Of a stretch of DNA of 64,000 nucleotides, positions 16,577-25,217 are shown one piece after another (the first letter of the stretch is position 1; each line of letters opens with the position of its first letter). The DNA is from Desertifilum tharense IPPAS B-1220. Lineage in GTDB: Bacteria > Cyanobacteriota > Cyanobacteriia > Cyanobacteriales > Desertifilaceae. The position numbers and the translations under genes were made by a program. A model generated the notes under the pieces. That model ran no database searches. It had not been told where the DNA came from and saw nothing but the letters and a program-made list of their open reading frames with translations. Where the stretch lies: positions 1 to 64,000 of the forward strand of contig NZ_MJGC01000048.1 in NCBI RefSeq assembly GCF_001746915.1, in the 5' to 3' direction.

Positions 16577-19500
16577 ATGAAGGGCACCCCAGCCAAACTA
16601 GAACCCCAGCAACCCCAAACCGTTCAATTTGCCCTTAGCCAAGCGACCCTCAATCAGATTGAAGCTGAAGCTTGTCGTCAAGGACTTTCAACTTCCGAGA
16701 CGCTCGAACATTTAGTTCGCTCTTACTTTGAGCAACAACCCCAGACAGAACTCAGCCAGCAACTCCAGAACGCTCAACAACAAATTTGTCAACAGCAACA
16801 AGCTTTGGAAGAACTGCAACTCAGCCAAAGCCTGCAATCTCAAATGGAGCAAGAAAGCTTAAAAACCCAAGCTGAACTTCTAGCACTGCTCGATACCTTA
16901 TTGACGGCGGCTCCCGTGGGGATGTGCTTTATAGATCCGCAATTGCGCTTTGTTCGGATCAATCCCATGCTGGCGGCGCTGAATGGTTTGCCCAGGGAAG
17001 CGCATCTGGGGCAGAAGTTTCCTGAACTTTTCCCAGAAATGGCGGAACGCTTTGGCCCCATTATCGAGCAGGTGTTGTCCACAGGCGAACCCATTCTCAA
17101 TTTAGAACTTTCAGGGATAGCTCCGGGATCGACCGAACCCGGTTATTGGCTGGCGAATTACTACCCCGTGCGCGACGAGCAGGGACAAGTCCTAGGCGTC
17201 GGGTTAATTTTAGCCGACATCACCGAACAGCAAAAGGCGCTGCGCGATCGCCAACAGCTAGAACAAGAGTTGCGCCAACGCGAAGCTCACTTTCGCCAGA
17301 TCTTTGAGTGCAATATGTTGGGGATGGGGTTTTGCAGTCTAGACGGCCCAATTTTACAGGCCAATCATGCCTTTTTGGAATTAGTGGGCTACACCCAGGA
17401 AGAAATTCAAAACTTATCCTGGCAAGAGATTACGCCCCCCGAATACCTTGCCAGAGACAAACAAGCCCTGCAAGAAAGTTTGCGCTTGGGGTATTGCACC
17501 CCTTATGAAAAAGAAATTCTGCATAAATCTGGGCGTCGCATCCCGCTGCTGGTTGGGGGGGCGTGCTTAGAGGACTCTCCGAGCCGGGGAGTATTTTACG
17601 CGATTGACCAAACCGAGCGCAAGCAAGCTGAACTGGCTCGACGCCAAGCCGAAGAACGCTTGCAGGTGGCGGTGAAAAACTCGCCGATGAACGTATTTAG
17701 TCAAGATTGTCAGTTGCGCTATACCTGGATGTACAATCCTAGCTTTGACTATCGCGTCGAGGAGATTTTGGGCAAACGCGATATTGATTTAATCCCTCTA
17801 GAAGATGCTCAAGTGCTAGAGAACATCAAGCGCAAAGCGATCGCAACTGGGGTGGGTTGTCGCGAGGAAGTCAAAGTAACGATGGGAGGACGCGACTGGT
17901 ATTTCGATCTCACCGTTGAGCCGCTCTATGAGGCCAATGGACAGATTAGCGGGATTACCTGTGCCGCAGTGGATGTGAGCGATCGCAAACAACTATTACA
18001 CCGCGAACAGGCGCTCCGGGCAGAAGCCGATCTGATCCGGCGTCAGCTCACCACCGTATTTGAAACCTCCCCAGTCGGAATGGCGTTTCTCGACCGCCAG
18101 CAGCGCTTTGTCACCCTGAACGAAGCTCTAGCCGAAATGAATGGCTTGAGCCGCGAACAGCATTTAGACCGCACCATTGCTGAGTTATTTGGCGAATCCG
18201 ATCCCAATCTGGTGCAACTATTTGAGCAGATTTACGCGACGGGCGAACCGTTTATTTCGCCTCAACATCCGGTGAGCGTTCCCGGTCGTCAAGACCGCTG
18301 TCCCGGTTACTATAACGTTTATTATCTGCCCAACATCACGCGGGAAGGAGAAGTGGAAGGCGTGGTGGTTTATGTGGTGGATGTTACCGCTCGCGTCCGC
18401 CTCGAACGAGGACAGCATTTTCTCTCCCAATCGAGTGCAGTTCTCGCCTCTTCCCTCGACTATCAAACCACCTTAGAACAAGTGGCTCGCCTCGCCGTTC
18501 TCAACTTAGCCGACTGGTGCGTCGTTCATGTGGTTGAGGAAAATGGCTCGATTTCTCAATTGGCAGTCGCTCACGTCGATCCGGGAAAAATCGAGTGGGC
18601 GAGAACCATTCAACAAAAATATCCCCTGAATCTCGACGAACCGCGAGGCGCGGCTTATACCCTGCGAACTGGGAAATCCGATCTAATCGCAGAGATTCCC
18701 GATGAAATCCTCGTAGAGGCGGCTCGCTCTCCCGAACACCTGGAAATGCTGCGGCAGGTTGGCTTTCATGCGGTGATGACGGTGGCGATGAAGGCACAGG
18801 ATCGGATTTTAGGGGTCATTTCTTTTGTCTCTGCTGAGTCCAGACGCCGTTACGATGCAATGGATCTGCGTTTTGCTGAAGAGTTAGCCAGCCGAGCCGC
18901 CCTAGCGGTGGATAATGCCCGACTCTACAGCCTCGCCCAACAGCAGCGGGTTTTAGCCGAACAAGCCAATCGGATCAAAGATGAATTTCTGGCCGTGCTT
19001 TCCCACGAGTTACGTACCCCCCTCAACCCGATTTTAGGGTGGACAAAATTATTGCGATCGCAACCGTTTCAGCCCGAAAAGGCCGATCGAGCCTTGGAAA
19101 CCATCGAGCGCAATGTCAAACTGCAAACTCAACTGATTGAAGATTTACTCGATATCTCGCGGATTCTGCAAGGCAAGCTCAACTTGAGCGTTAAACCCGT
19201 CAACCTGGTAGCCCTGATTCAGGCGGCTCTGGAAACGGTTCGCCTCTCAGCAGAAACCAAAGGAATTCATCTGCAAACGCAGTTAAATCCGGAATTACCC
19301 CCCCTGATGGGCGATTCAGGTCGCCTGCAACAGGTGGTTTGGAACTTACTCTCGAATGCGATTAAGTTTACGCCATCGGGTGGGGCAGTGGAGGTGGAGT
19401 TAAGCCAAGGGGCAAATTATGCTCAAATTCGCGTCAGCGATACGGGGATTGGGATTCATCCCGATTTTTTGCCCCATGTCTTTGAGTATTTTCGCCAAGC

Positions 19501-20110
19501 TGATAGCAGTACAACGCGCAGTTTTGGCGGTTTGGGGTTAGGGTTAGCCATTGCTCAACATATTGTAGAGCTACATGGCGGTCAGATTTGGGCGGAAAGT
19601 TTGGGTAAAGATCGCGGAGCAACGTTTATGGTGAGATTGCCGATTTGGGTGGATTCAGCTTCCCAAGAACCTGCAAATTTAGCATCCTCTGAAAACGCCG
19701 ATTCCGGCTCTCTATTGGCGGGCGTGCGCGTTCTCGCGGTGGATGACGATCCGGATATGCGGGAGTTGATGTTTTTTATCCTAGAACAGGAAGGCGCAGA
19801 GGCGATTGTCACGGGATCGGCAACGGATGTTTTAACGGTGCTGCCTAACGTTCAACCCGATATTTTGATTGCAGATATTGGGATGCCGGATGTGGATGGA
19901 TATACGTTGCTGCGCCAGATTCGACGCTTGAATGCTGCCCAAGGGGGAGAGGTTCCCGCGATCGCGCTGACGGCCTATGCTGGTGAGTGGGATCGACAAC
20001 AGGCTCTAGCGGCAGGGTTTCAGATGCATTTAGCTAAACCTGTCGAGCCGGATGCACTGGTGAAAGCGATCGCTAAGGTGTTAAATAACTCAGGTGAAGA
20101 GGAGGAATAG
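16577..20110 (+). CDS. Multi-PAS/GAF hybrid histidine kinase with ribbon-helix-helix-like N terminus
   Basis: A 1177-residue soluble sensor kinase. Residues 15-55 (FALSQATLNQIEAEACRQGL, then SETLEHLVRSYFEQ) resemble a ribbon-helix-helix segment, followed by a Gln-rich coiled coil (to about 110). Four PAS domains follow (about 112-230, 238-350, 365-475, 495-615), then a GAF domain (630-785). HisKA has His810 in LSHELRTPLNP, HATPase_c has DTGIGIHPDF and LGLGLAIA, and the C-terminal receiver has Asp1100 in ADIGMPDVDGYT and the terminal LAKP. The GAF has no bilin cysteine. It is cytoplasmic, with no membrane helix. It is first in a co-directional run of four genes, 130 bp upstream of the AAA-cyclase gene, and the leader may control it. 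Confidence 0.88.
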   Translation: MKGTPAKLEPQQPQTVQFALSQATLNQIEAEACRQGLSTSETLEHLVRSYFEQQPQTELSQQLQNAQQQICQQQQALEELQLSQSLQSQMEQESLKTQAELLALLDTLLTAAPVGMCFIDPQLRFVRINPMLAALNGLPREAHLGQKFPELFPEMAERFGPIIEQVLSTGEPILNLELSGIAPGSTEPGYWLANYYPVRDEQGQVLGVGLILADITEQQKALRDRQQLEQELRQREAHFRQIFECNMLGMGFCSLDGPILQANHAFLELVGYTQEEIQNLSWQEITPPEYLARDKQALQESLRLGYCTPYEKEILHKSGRRIPLLVGGACLEDSPSRGVFYAIDQTERKQAELARRQAEERLQVAVKNSPMNVFSQDCQLRYTWMYNPSFDYRVEEILGKRDIDLIPLEDAQVLENIKRKAIATGVGCREEVKVTMGGRDWYFDLTVEPLYEANGQISGITCAAVDVSDRKQLLHREQALRAEADLIRRQLTTVFETSPVGMAFLDRQQRFVTLNEALAEMNGLSREQHLDRTIAELFGESDPNLVQLFEQIYATGEPFISPQHPVSVPGRQDRCPGYYNVYYLPNITREGEVEGVVVYVVDVTARVRLERGQHFLSQSSAVLASSLDYQTTLEQVARLAVLNLADWCVVHVVEENGSISQLAVAHVDPGKIEWARTIQQKYPLNLDEPRGAAYTLRTGKSDLIAEIPDEILVEAARSPEHLEMLRQVGFHAVMTVAMKAQDRILGVISFVSAESRRRYDAMDLRFAEELASRAALAVDNARLYSLAQQQRVLAEQANRIKDEFLAVLSHELRTPLNPILGWTKLLRSQPFQPEKADRALETIERNVKLQTQLIEDLLDISRILQGKLNLSVKPVNLVALIQAALETVRLSAETKGIHLQTQLNPELPPLMGDSGRLQQVVWNLLSNAIKFTPSGGAVEVELSQGANYAQIRVSDTGIGIHPDFLPHVFEYFRQADSSTTRSFGGLGLGLAIAQHIVELHGGQIWAESLGKDRGATFMVRLPIWVDSASQEPANLASSENADSGSLLAGVRVLAVDDDPDMRELMFFILEQEGAEAIVTGSATDVLTVLPNVQPDILIADIGMPDVDGYTLLRQIRRLNAAQGGEVPAIALTAYAGEWDRQQALAAGFQMHLAKPVEPDALVKAIAKVLNNSGEEEE

Positions 20111-20240
20111 GAGCGAAAATTGAGGTTAGTTCAGGTCAATTCAGCTCAATTCAGTTAAATTTAGTGCTTCAGCGCGGTGAAAACGGTGCCAGAATTAACA
20201 TAAACACCGCAAATCATTGCGAGCGCCTGGAACATTGTCG

Positions 20241-22931
20241 ATGACCGCTAAACTCAACGCTTCTTATCACTATCAGTTGGGTGGAAGCTTGCCCCTTGGC
20301 GCTCCCACTTACATCGAGCGACAGGCTGACGCTGAACTAGAGGAAGCTCTTGTAGCAGGAGACTATTGCTATATCCTGGATGCACCGCAAACCGGGAAAT
20401 CGAGCTTGCGAATCCGCACAATGGACAAACTCCAAGCGCGAGGGATTGTCTGTGTTGAGCTAGATTTAAGCGGGATTGGCAGCCAGCAGATTACCGAAGA
20501 GCAATGGTATGGCGGGATCGTTCAGACGCTCGCCAGCGGCTTAGGGGTACCCTTCGATCGGCGCAACGGGTGGCACTCGCGCTCGGATCTATCCCCCGTG
20601 CAGCGCTTGCAAGCGTGGATTGAAACCGTTTTACTCAGCCAAATCCCTCAAAATATTGTCCTGTTTATCGACCCGGTGGATAGCGTCCTGGGTCTGAATT
20701 TCTCGACCGATGCGTTTTTTGCCCTGATTCGCCAATGCTACGATCGCCGCGCTGCTAATGGGGCTTATCAAAGACTCACCTTTGCCCTATTGGGCACCGC
20801 CACCCCCCGCGAATTGATTGGAAATCGTCCCAAAGCGAACCCCTTTGCCGTCAGTCGCGCCATGACGCTAGACGGGTTGCAACCCGATGGCATGGCTGCT
20901 CTGGCGGGCGCTCAAGTGGAAAATCCCCAAGCTCTGGCACTGGCAATCTGGGATTGGACGCGGGGACAGCCGTTCTTAACGCAAAAATTATACTCGCTTG
21001 TGCATCTCCACCTAGGCGCGGGTATTCTGAGGAAGGGGGAAGAAACTCACCTGCTTGAGCAAATGGTGCAAACTCAGGTCATTGAAGCTTGGGAAGCACA
21101 AGATCGACCCGTCCATTTTCGCGCAATTCGCGATCGCCTTTTTTCCCCAACCCGCTCAACTCAACGATTGCTCAAGCTTTATCAGGGAATTCTACAGCAA
21201 GGACGCGCGATCGCTGACAACCCGCCTGAATGCTTGGAATTGCAAACGCTAGGATTAATCGCTCGCCATCAAGACCGATGGGAGGTGCATAATCCTATTT
21301 ACGCTGCCATTTTCAACTTAGATTGGGTCAACCGAGCGCTAAAACTCCAAAACTCCCCACTAGAGATGATTTCTGTTTCAGCCGCTTTAATTTTTACGGA
21401 TATTGTCGCCTCAACCGCCAGGATGGTTGCAGACGAACAACATACCCTACATTTGGTTCAACGCGACTTGCAACAGATGCGTCAACTCTGCCAGCAGTTT
21501 GGCGGACAAGTCCTCAAATCATTAGGCGATGGCTTGTTAATGTCGTTTGAAAGTCCCGAAAAAGCCGTTTCCTATGCGATCGCCATTCAAGAAGCCTTTG
21601 CGATCGCTTCCAGCAACCTTCCCGAACGAGACATTCTCTATCATCGCATTGGCATCCATTTAGGCGATGTGTTTTTCCGAGGCGATGATGTGATGGGAAA
21701 AGGCGTCAACCTGGCTTCTAGGCTGCAACAACAGGCCGAACCGGGAGGAATTTGTTTATCTCAATCGGTTTATGACCAAGTTCAACATCTGTTAAAAGTT
21801 GAGGTGATTAAACTGGGGTTACGCAAACTCAAAGGCATTCCCGAACCCGTTCCCCTGTATCAAATCCCCCCCTATCGGTCGAGTGTGGCCCAAGAGATAA
21901 AGCCCGCGCGATCGCCCTATTATCCTAGCGGTGCAGTTCCCCTCGATTCCCCCTTTTACCTAGAACGCACCCCCGTAGAAGCCCAGGTTTACGATGAAAT
22001 GAAAAAACCAGGGGCGCTAGTGCGAATCAAAGCCCCTAAAGAAATGGGCAAAACCTCGCTGATGCTCAGAGCCTTAGACCATACCAACACCCAAGGCTTT
22101 CACACCGTTACCCTGAGCCTAGAGCAAATTGACAGCGCCATCCTCAACGATTTAAACCGCTTCCTCCGCTGGCTGTGTGCCAACGTCACTCGCCAATTGC
22201 AGCTAGAACCCAAATTAGATGACTATTGGGATGAAGATATTGGCAGCAAAATCAGTTGTACCCTTTATTTCCACTGCTACCTCTTAGAAAAAATTCAGAT
22301 GCCTCTAGTATTGGCTCTAGATGAAGTCAACTATGTTTTTGAGCATCCCCATGTCGCCAAAGAGGTTTTACCCCTGTTTCGCTCGTGGTACGAAGAAGCC
22401 AAAAGACATCCCATTTGGCAAAAGCTGCGCCTAATTATCGTTCACTCCACCGAAATTTACGTTCCCCTGCAATTAAAACAGTCCCCGTTTAATGTGGGTT
22501 TGCCTATAGAACTCGGTCGGTTCACTCTAGAACAAGTCAGAACCTTAGCCCAACGCTACGGTCTGCGGTGGACGGATGACCAACAAGCGCAACCCTTGAT
22601 GTCTTTGGTTGGCGGCCATCCGGCTTTAATTCATTTAGCCCTCTATCACCTCAGTCGCGGCGACACGACAATTGAGCAATTGCAAGAAACAGCTTTTACC
22701 ACCAAAGGGATTTATATCCACCACCTGCAAAGACATCAAGTGACCTTGCAAGAACAACCGGAACTGGCACAAGCCTTTTATACCGTCTTAAACTCTAGCG
22801 AACCCGTCCCCTTAGAGTCCATCGTGATGTATAAACTCAGCAGCATGGGGCTAATTAAGCCCTTGGGCAATACAGCGATTGTAAGCTGCGAACTTTATCG
22901 TCAGTATTTTATGTTACAAAGGGAGCAATAA
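20241..22931 (+). CDS. AAA-like ATPase / class III nucleotide cyclase / AAA-like ATPase fusion
   Basis: An 896-residue protein with three parts. Residues about 1-365 form an AAA-like (AAA_35 type) ATPase module (LGGSLPLGAPTY, Walker A APQTGKSS, Walker B region [14 protein letters not shown]). Residues about 378-550 are a class III adenylate/guanylate cyclase domain: metal-binding Asp387 (FTDIVAST) and Asp430 (SLGDGLL), and the transition-state Asn and Arg in VNLASRLQ are present. Residues about 560-896 form a second AAA-like module (Walker A APKEMGKTS, Walker B LALDEVNYV). In the first module the catalytic Glu after the Walker B Asp is Pro145, so hydrolysis there may be lost. The product should be cAMP or cGMP; specificity is not readable by eye. 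ATG 20241 is preferred to a TTG eight codons upstream. It lies 45 bp before the carotenoid oxygenase gene. Confidence 0.85.
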   Translation: MTAKLNASYHYQLGGSLPLGAPTYIERQADAELEEALVAGDYCYILDAPQTGKSSLRIRTMDKLQARGIVCVELDLSGIGSQQITEEQWYGGIVQTLASGLGVPFDRRNGWHSRSDLSPVQRLQAWIETVLLSQIPQNIVLFIDPVDSVLGLNFSTDAFFALIRQCYDRRAANGAYQRLTFALLGTATPRELIGNRPKANPFAVSRAMTLDGLQPDGMAALAGAQVENPQALALAIWDWTRGQPFLTQKLYSLVHLHLGAGILRKGEETHLLEQMVQTQVIEAWEAQDRPVHFRAIRDRLFSPTRSTQRLLKLYQGILQQGRAIADNPPECLELQTLGLIARHQDRWEVHNPIYAAIFNLDWVNRALKLQNSPLEMISVSAALIFTDIVASTARMVADEQHTLHLVQRDLQQMRQLCQQFGGQVLKSLGDGLLMSFESPEKAVSYAIAIQEAFAIASSNLPERDILYHRIGIHLGDVFFRGDDVMGKGVNLASRLQQQAEPGGICLSQSVYDQVQHLLKVEVIKLGLRKLKGIPEPVPLYQIPPYRSSVAQEIKPARSPYYPSGAVPLDSPFYLERTPVEAQVYDEMKKPGALVRIKAPKEMGKTSLMLRALDHTNTQGFHTVTLSLEQIDSAILNDLNRFLRWLCANVTRQLQLEPKLDDYWDEDIGSKISCTLYFHCYLLEKIQMPLVLALDEVNYVFEHPHVAKEVLPLFRSWYEEAKRHPIWQKLRLIIVHSTEIYVPLQLKQSPFNVGLPIELGRFTLEQVRTLAQRYGLRWTDDQQAQPLMSLVGGHPALIHLALYHLSRGDTTIEQLQETAFTTKGIYIHHLQRHQVTLQEQPELAQAFYTVLNSSEPVPLESIVMYKLSSMGLIKPLGNTAIVSCELYRQYFMLQREQ

Positions 22932-22976
22932 AATCAGCATTGCTCTACTGAAACGCTGCTAAGGGCGGGAGGTTGA

Positions 22977-25145
22977 ATGACTAGCGCTTGTTTTCCTCGA
23001 TCTGTGTTATCGGTCAGTCGCCAAGAGTTTGGCAAACCTGAAGATAATCCCCATGCTAGCGGCCCGCCTTTACAGTTAGAAGTGATAGACGGAACTCTCC
23101 CTGCCGATCTCTACGGTCATGTTTATATTGTCGGGCCGGTGGGTTCTGTCGCGGCTGAGGCGGATTCGCATTCCCCAATTGTCAAACCCTCCCAAGATGG
23201 CACAACGCTTTTGTATAACGGGGAGGGGATGGTTTATCGGTTAGACTTTGACGCTTTAGAACAGGGCGTTTCTCTCACCACTCGCATTATGAAAACGCCC
23301 TGTTACTATGCCGATTTGGGGACATTTTACGATCCAAAGTATCAGGGTTCCCAGAACTCTCCCGATCTGCGGTTCAAAAATTTAGGGATCTCGCGGGTTT
23401 CTGGACGCTTAGGTCTCCGCAACCAGTTAAACACAGCTTTTTTGCCCGTCAGATTTGCCGAAGAGGGCTGCGATCGCCTGCTAGTCACTTGGGATATGGG
23501 ACGCCCCTACGAACTCGATCCCGTTACCCTAGAAGCTGTCACCCCCATCGGGCGCAATGACGAGTGGGAACCCGCAACTAAGCTGATTAGCCTTCCCTTT
23601 GAACCCCCTCCCCCTTTTCAGGCGATCCAAACGGCGGCCCATCCCTGTTTCGATCCCAATACAGATGGCGGACAGGTGGTGACGACCAATACAGGGCGAT
23701 CGCTCTCTAACCTGCTGTCTCAGATTATCCCGATTGTGGCGATCTTGCGCTCGATTGCTGGAGTCCAATCCACAGAGAAATCTACCGTTCCCCTAGAAAC
23801 TGCTGTGGGCGAATATCATACCCCAGTTGAAACCCTTTGGGCAAAACTGAAACATTTGTTCCTGTTGTTGCTGCAATTTCTGCGGGCGATTGTGGAGTTC
23901 TTTGTTGGCAACTTTCTGGATATTATTATTTGGGATGGCAAAGGCGACTTTAAAAAATGGCGCATTCACCACAATGGACGCCCGATTAAGATTAAACAAA
24001 CAACCCATCAAATCGGGCTGACGGAAGATTATATTGTTGTCATTGATACCGCTTTTAAGGTTTCTATTGAAGAGCTTTTGCCCTACCTCAAATCCCACAA
24101 AGCCCAACAACTAGAAGCTTGGGCGCGGAAGATTTTGGATCATCCGCAACTGGCGAATAACGATATCTATATCATTCGCCGTCAAGACTTGAAAGAGGGG
24201 ACTCGGATTGTTGAGGCGAAAAAAGCGGTAATTCCCTATGAAGCGGCTCATTTCTCGGTCGATTACAAAAATCCCGACGACCAAATTATGCTGCATTTCT
24301 CCCATGTTTGCGCGTGGGATGCGGGGGAATGTATCTCCCTGTTTGATTTTGATGAATTTGCCACTCCAGCGCCTGAGAAAGAACGGCTGTATGGCGTCCT
24401 TTACGGGCCGACGGATATCAGCCGTTTGGGATGCTGGACGATTAATGGTAGGACTGGGGAAGTGGGTGAAAATCCCCAACTGGTGATGGATCTAGAGTTA
24501 ACTTGGGGGCCTGCGATCGCCAGTTATCGCACAACCTCTCCCTACGGTTCTCCCGATCGTTTAGAAGATATTTATTGGGGATGTTTGGGCTGTTGGGATG
24601 ATTTATTATTCCCCCACATTCTCAGCCTCTACGAAAACTATCCCTATCGGGAAGTTGGCTTGAATTTGATCCAACAAATTACCCAAGAAGGACGTAAATC
24701 TAACCTTCTTCGCCTCCAGATTGAACGCGATCGCCAAAACCAGCCCCAACGTTTAAGCATTGCTGACTCTTATCAATTTCCTGACGGTTATTATGTGACT
24801 TCTCCCCAGTTTGTGCCATCCGCTCGTGGCGATCGCTCTACAGACGGTTATATTGTCTGTATTGTCCATTACGGTGAAGGCGACGATCCGCAAACAAACG
24901 GGAATGAAATTTGGATTTTTGATGCGGGAAATCTCCAAGCCCCGATCTGTAAGTTAGCCCATCTGAGGATGAACATTGGGTTCACCGTTCATGCAACTTG
25001 GTTGGAGAAAGCCCAAAGACGAACAGCCGCGTATTGCATTCCCGTGAAAGAAGACTATCAGCCGATTGTGGAGAAACACTCGAAAGAAATTCAAGACCTC
25101 TTTCAAGAGTGGGTTTATCCCCAAAAAGAATTACCTGTAGGTTAG
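22977..25145 (+). CDS. Carotenoid oxygenase (RPE65/CCD family)
   Basis: A 722-residue non-haem iron dioxygenase of the carotenoid cleavage family, which splits carotenoids or apocarotenoids into aldehyde/ketone products. All four iron-binding His contexts are visible: TAAHPCFDP, TTHQIGLTEDYIVV, AAHFSVDYK and FTVHATWLEK. LYNGEGMVYRLDF near residue 80 is the family N-terminal blade motif. It is longer than the ~480-residue bacterial enzymes because of inserts, including a hydrophobic one (about 270-320, with FLLLLQFL) that could dock to a membrane and give access to lipid-soluble substrate. It belongs to the long cyanobacterial branch whose substrate I do not know. It is embedded in a run of signalling genes, 45 bp after the cyclase and 72 bp before the large kinase, which is unusual for a metabolic enzyme. 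Confidence 0.9.
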   Translation: MTSACFPRSVLSVSRQEFGKPEDNPHASGPPLQLEVIDGTLPADLYGHVYIVGPVGSVAAEADSHSPIVKPSQDGTTLLYNGEGMVYRLDFDALEQGVSLTTRIMKTPCYYADLGTFYDPKYQGSQNSPDLRFKNLGISRVSGRLGLRNQLNTAFLPVRFAEEGCDRLLVTWDMGRPYELDPVTLEAVTPIGRNDEWEPATKLISLPFEPPPPFQAIQTAAHPCFDPNTDGGQVVTTNTGRSLSNLLSQIIPIVAILRSIAGVQSTEKSTVPLETAVGEYHTPVETLWAKLKHLFLLLLQFLRAIVEFFVGNFLDIIIWDGKGDFKKWRIHHNGRPIKIKQTTHQIGLTEDYIVVIDTAFKVSIEELLPYLKSHKAQQLEAWARKILDHPQLANNDIYIIRRQDLKEGTRIVEAKKAVIPYEAAHFSVDYKNPDDQIMLHFSHVCAWDAGECISLFDFDEFATPAPEKERLYGVLYGPTDISRLGCWTINGRTGEVGENPQLVMDLELTWGPAIASYRTTSPYGSPDRLEDIYWGCLGCWDDLLFPHILSLYENYPYREVGLNLIQQITQEGRKSNLLRLQIERDRQNQPQRLSIADSYQFPDGYYVTSPQFVPSARGDRSTDGYIVCIVHYGEGDDPQTNGNEIWIFDAGNLQAPICKLAHLRMNIGFTVHATWLEKAQRRTAAYCIPVKEDYQPIVEKHSKEIQDLFQEWVYPQKELPVG

Positions 25146-25217
25146 CTTAGTTTAGGTAATAGAACTCTATCCTAATCTTTAACCCAATTCAGCACCTGGC
25201 TATTTGTGGAGTTTTTT

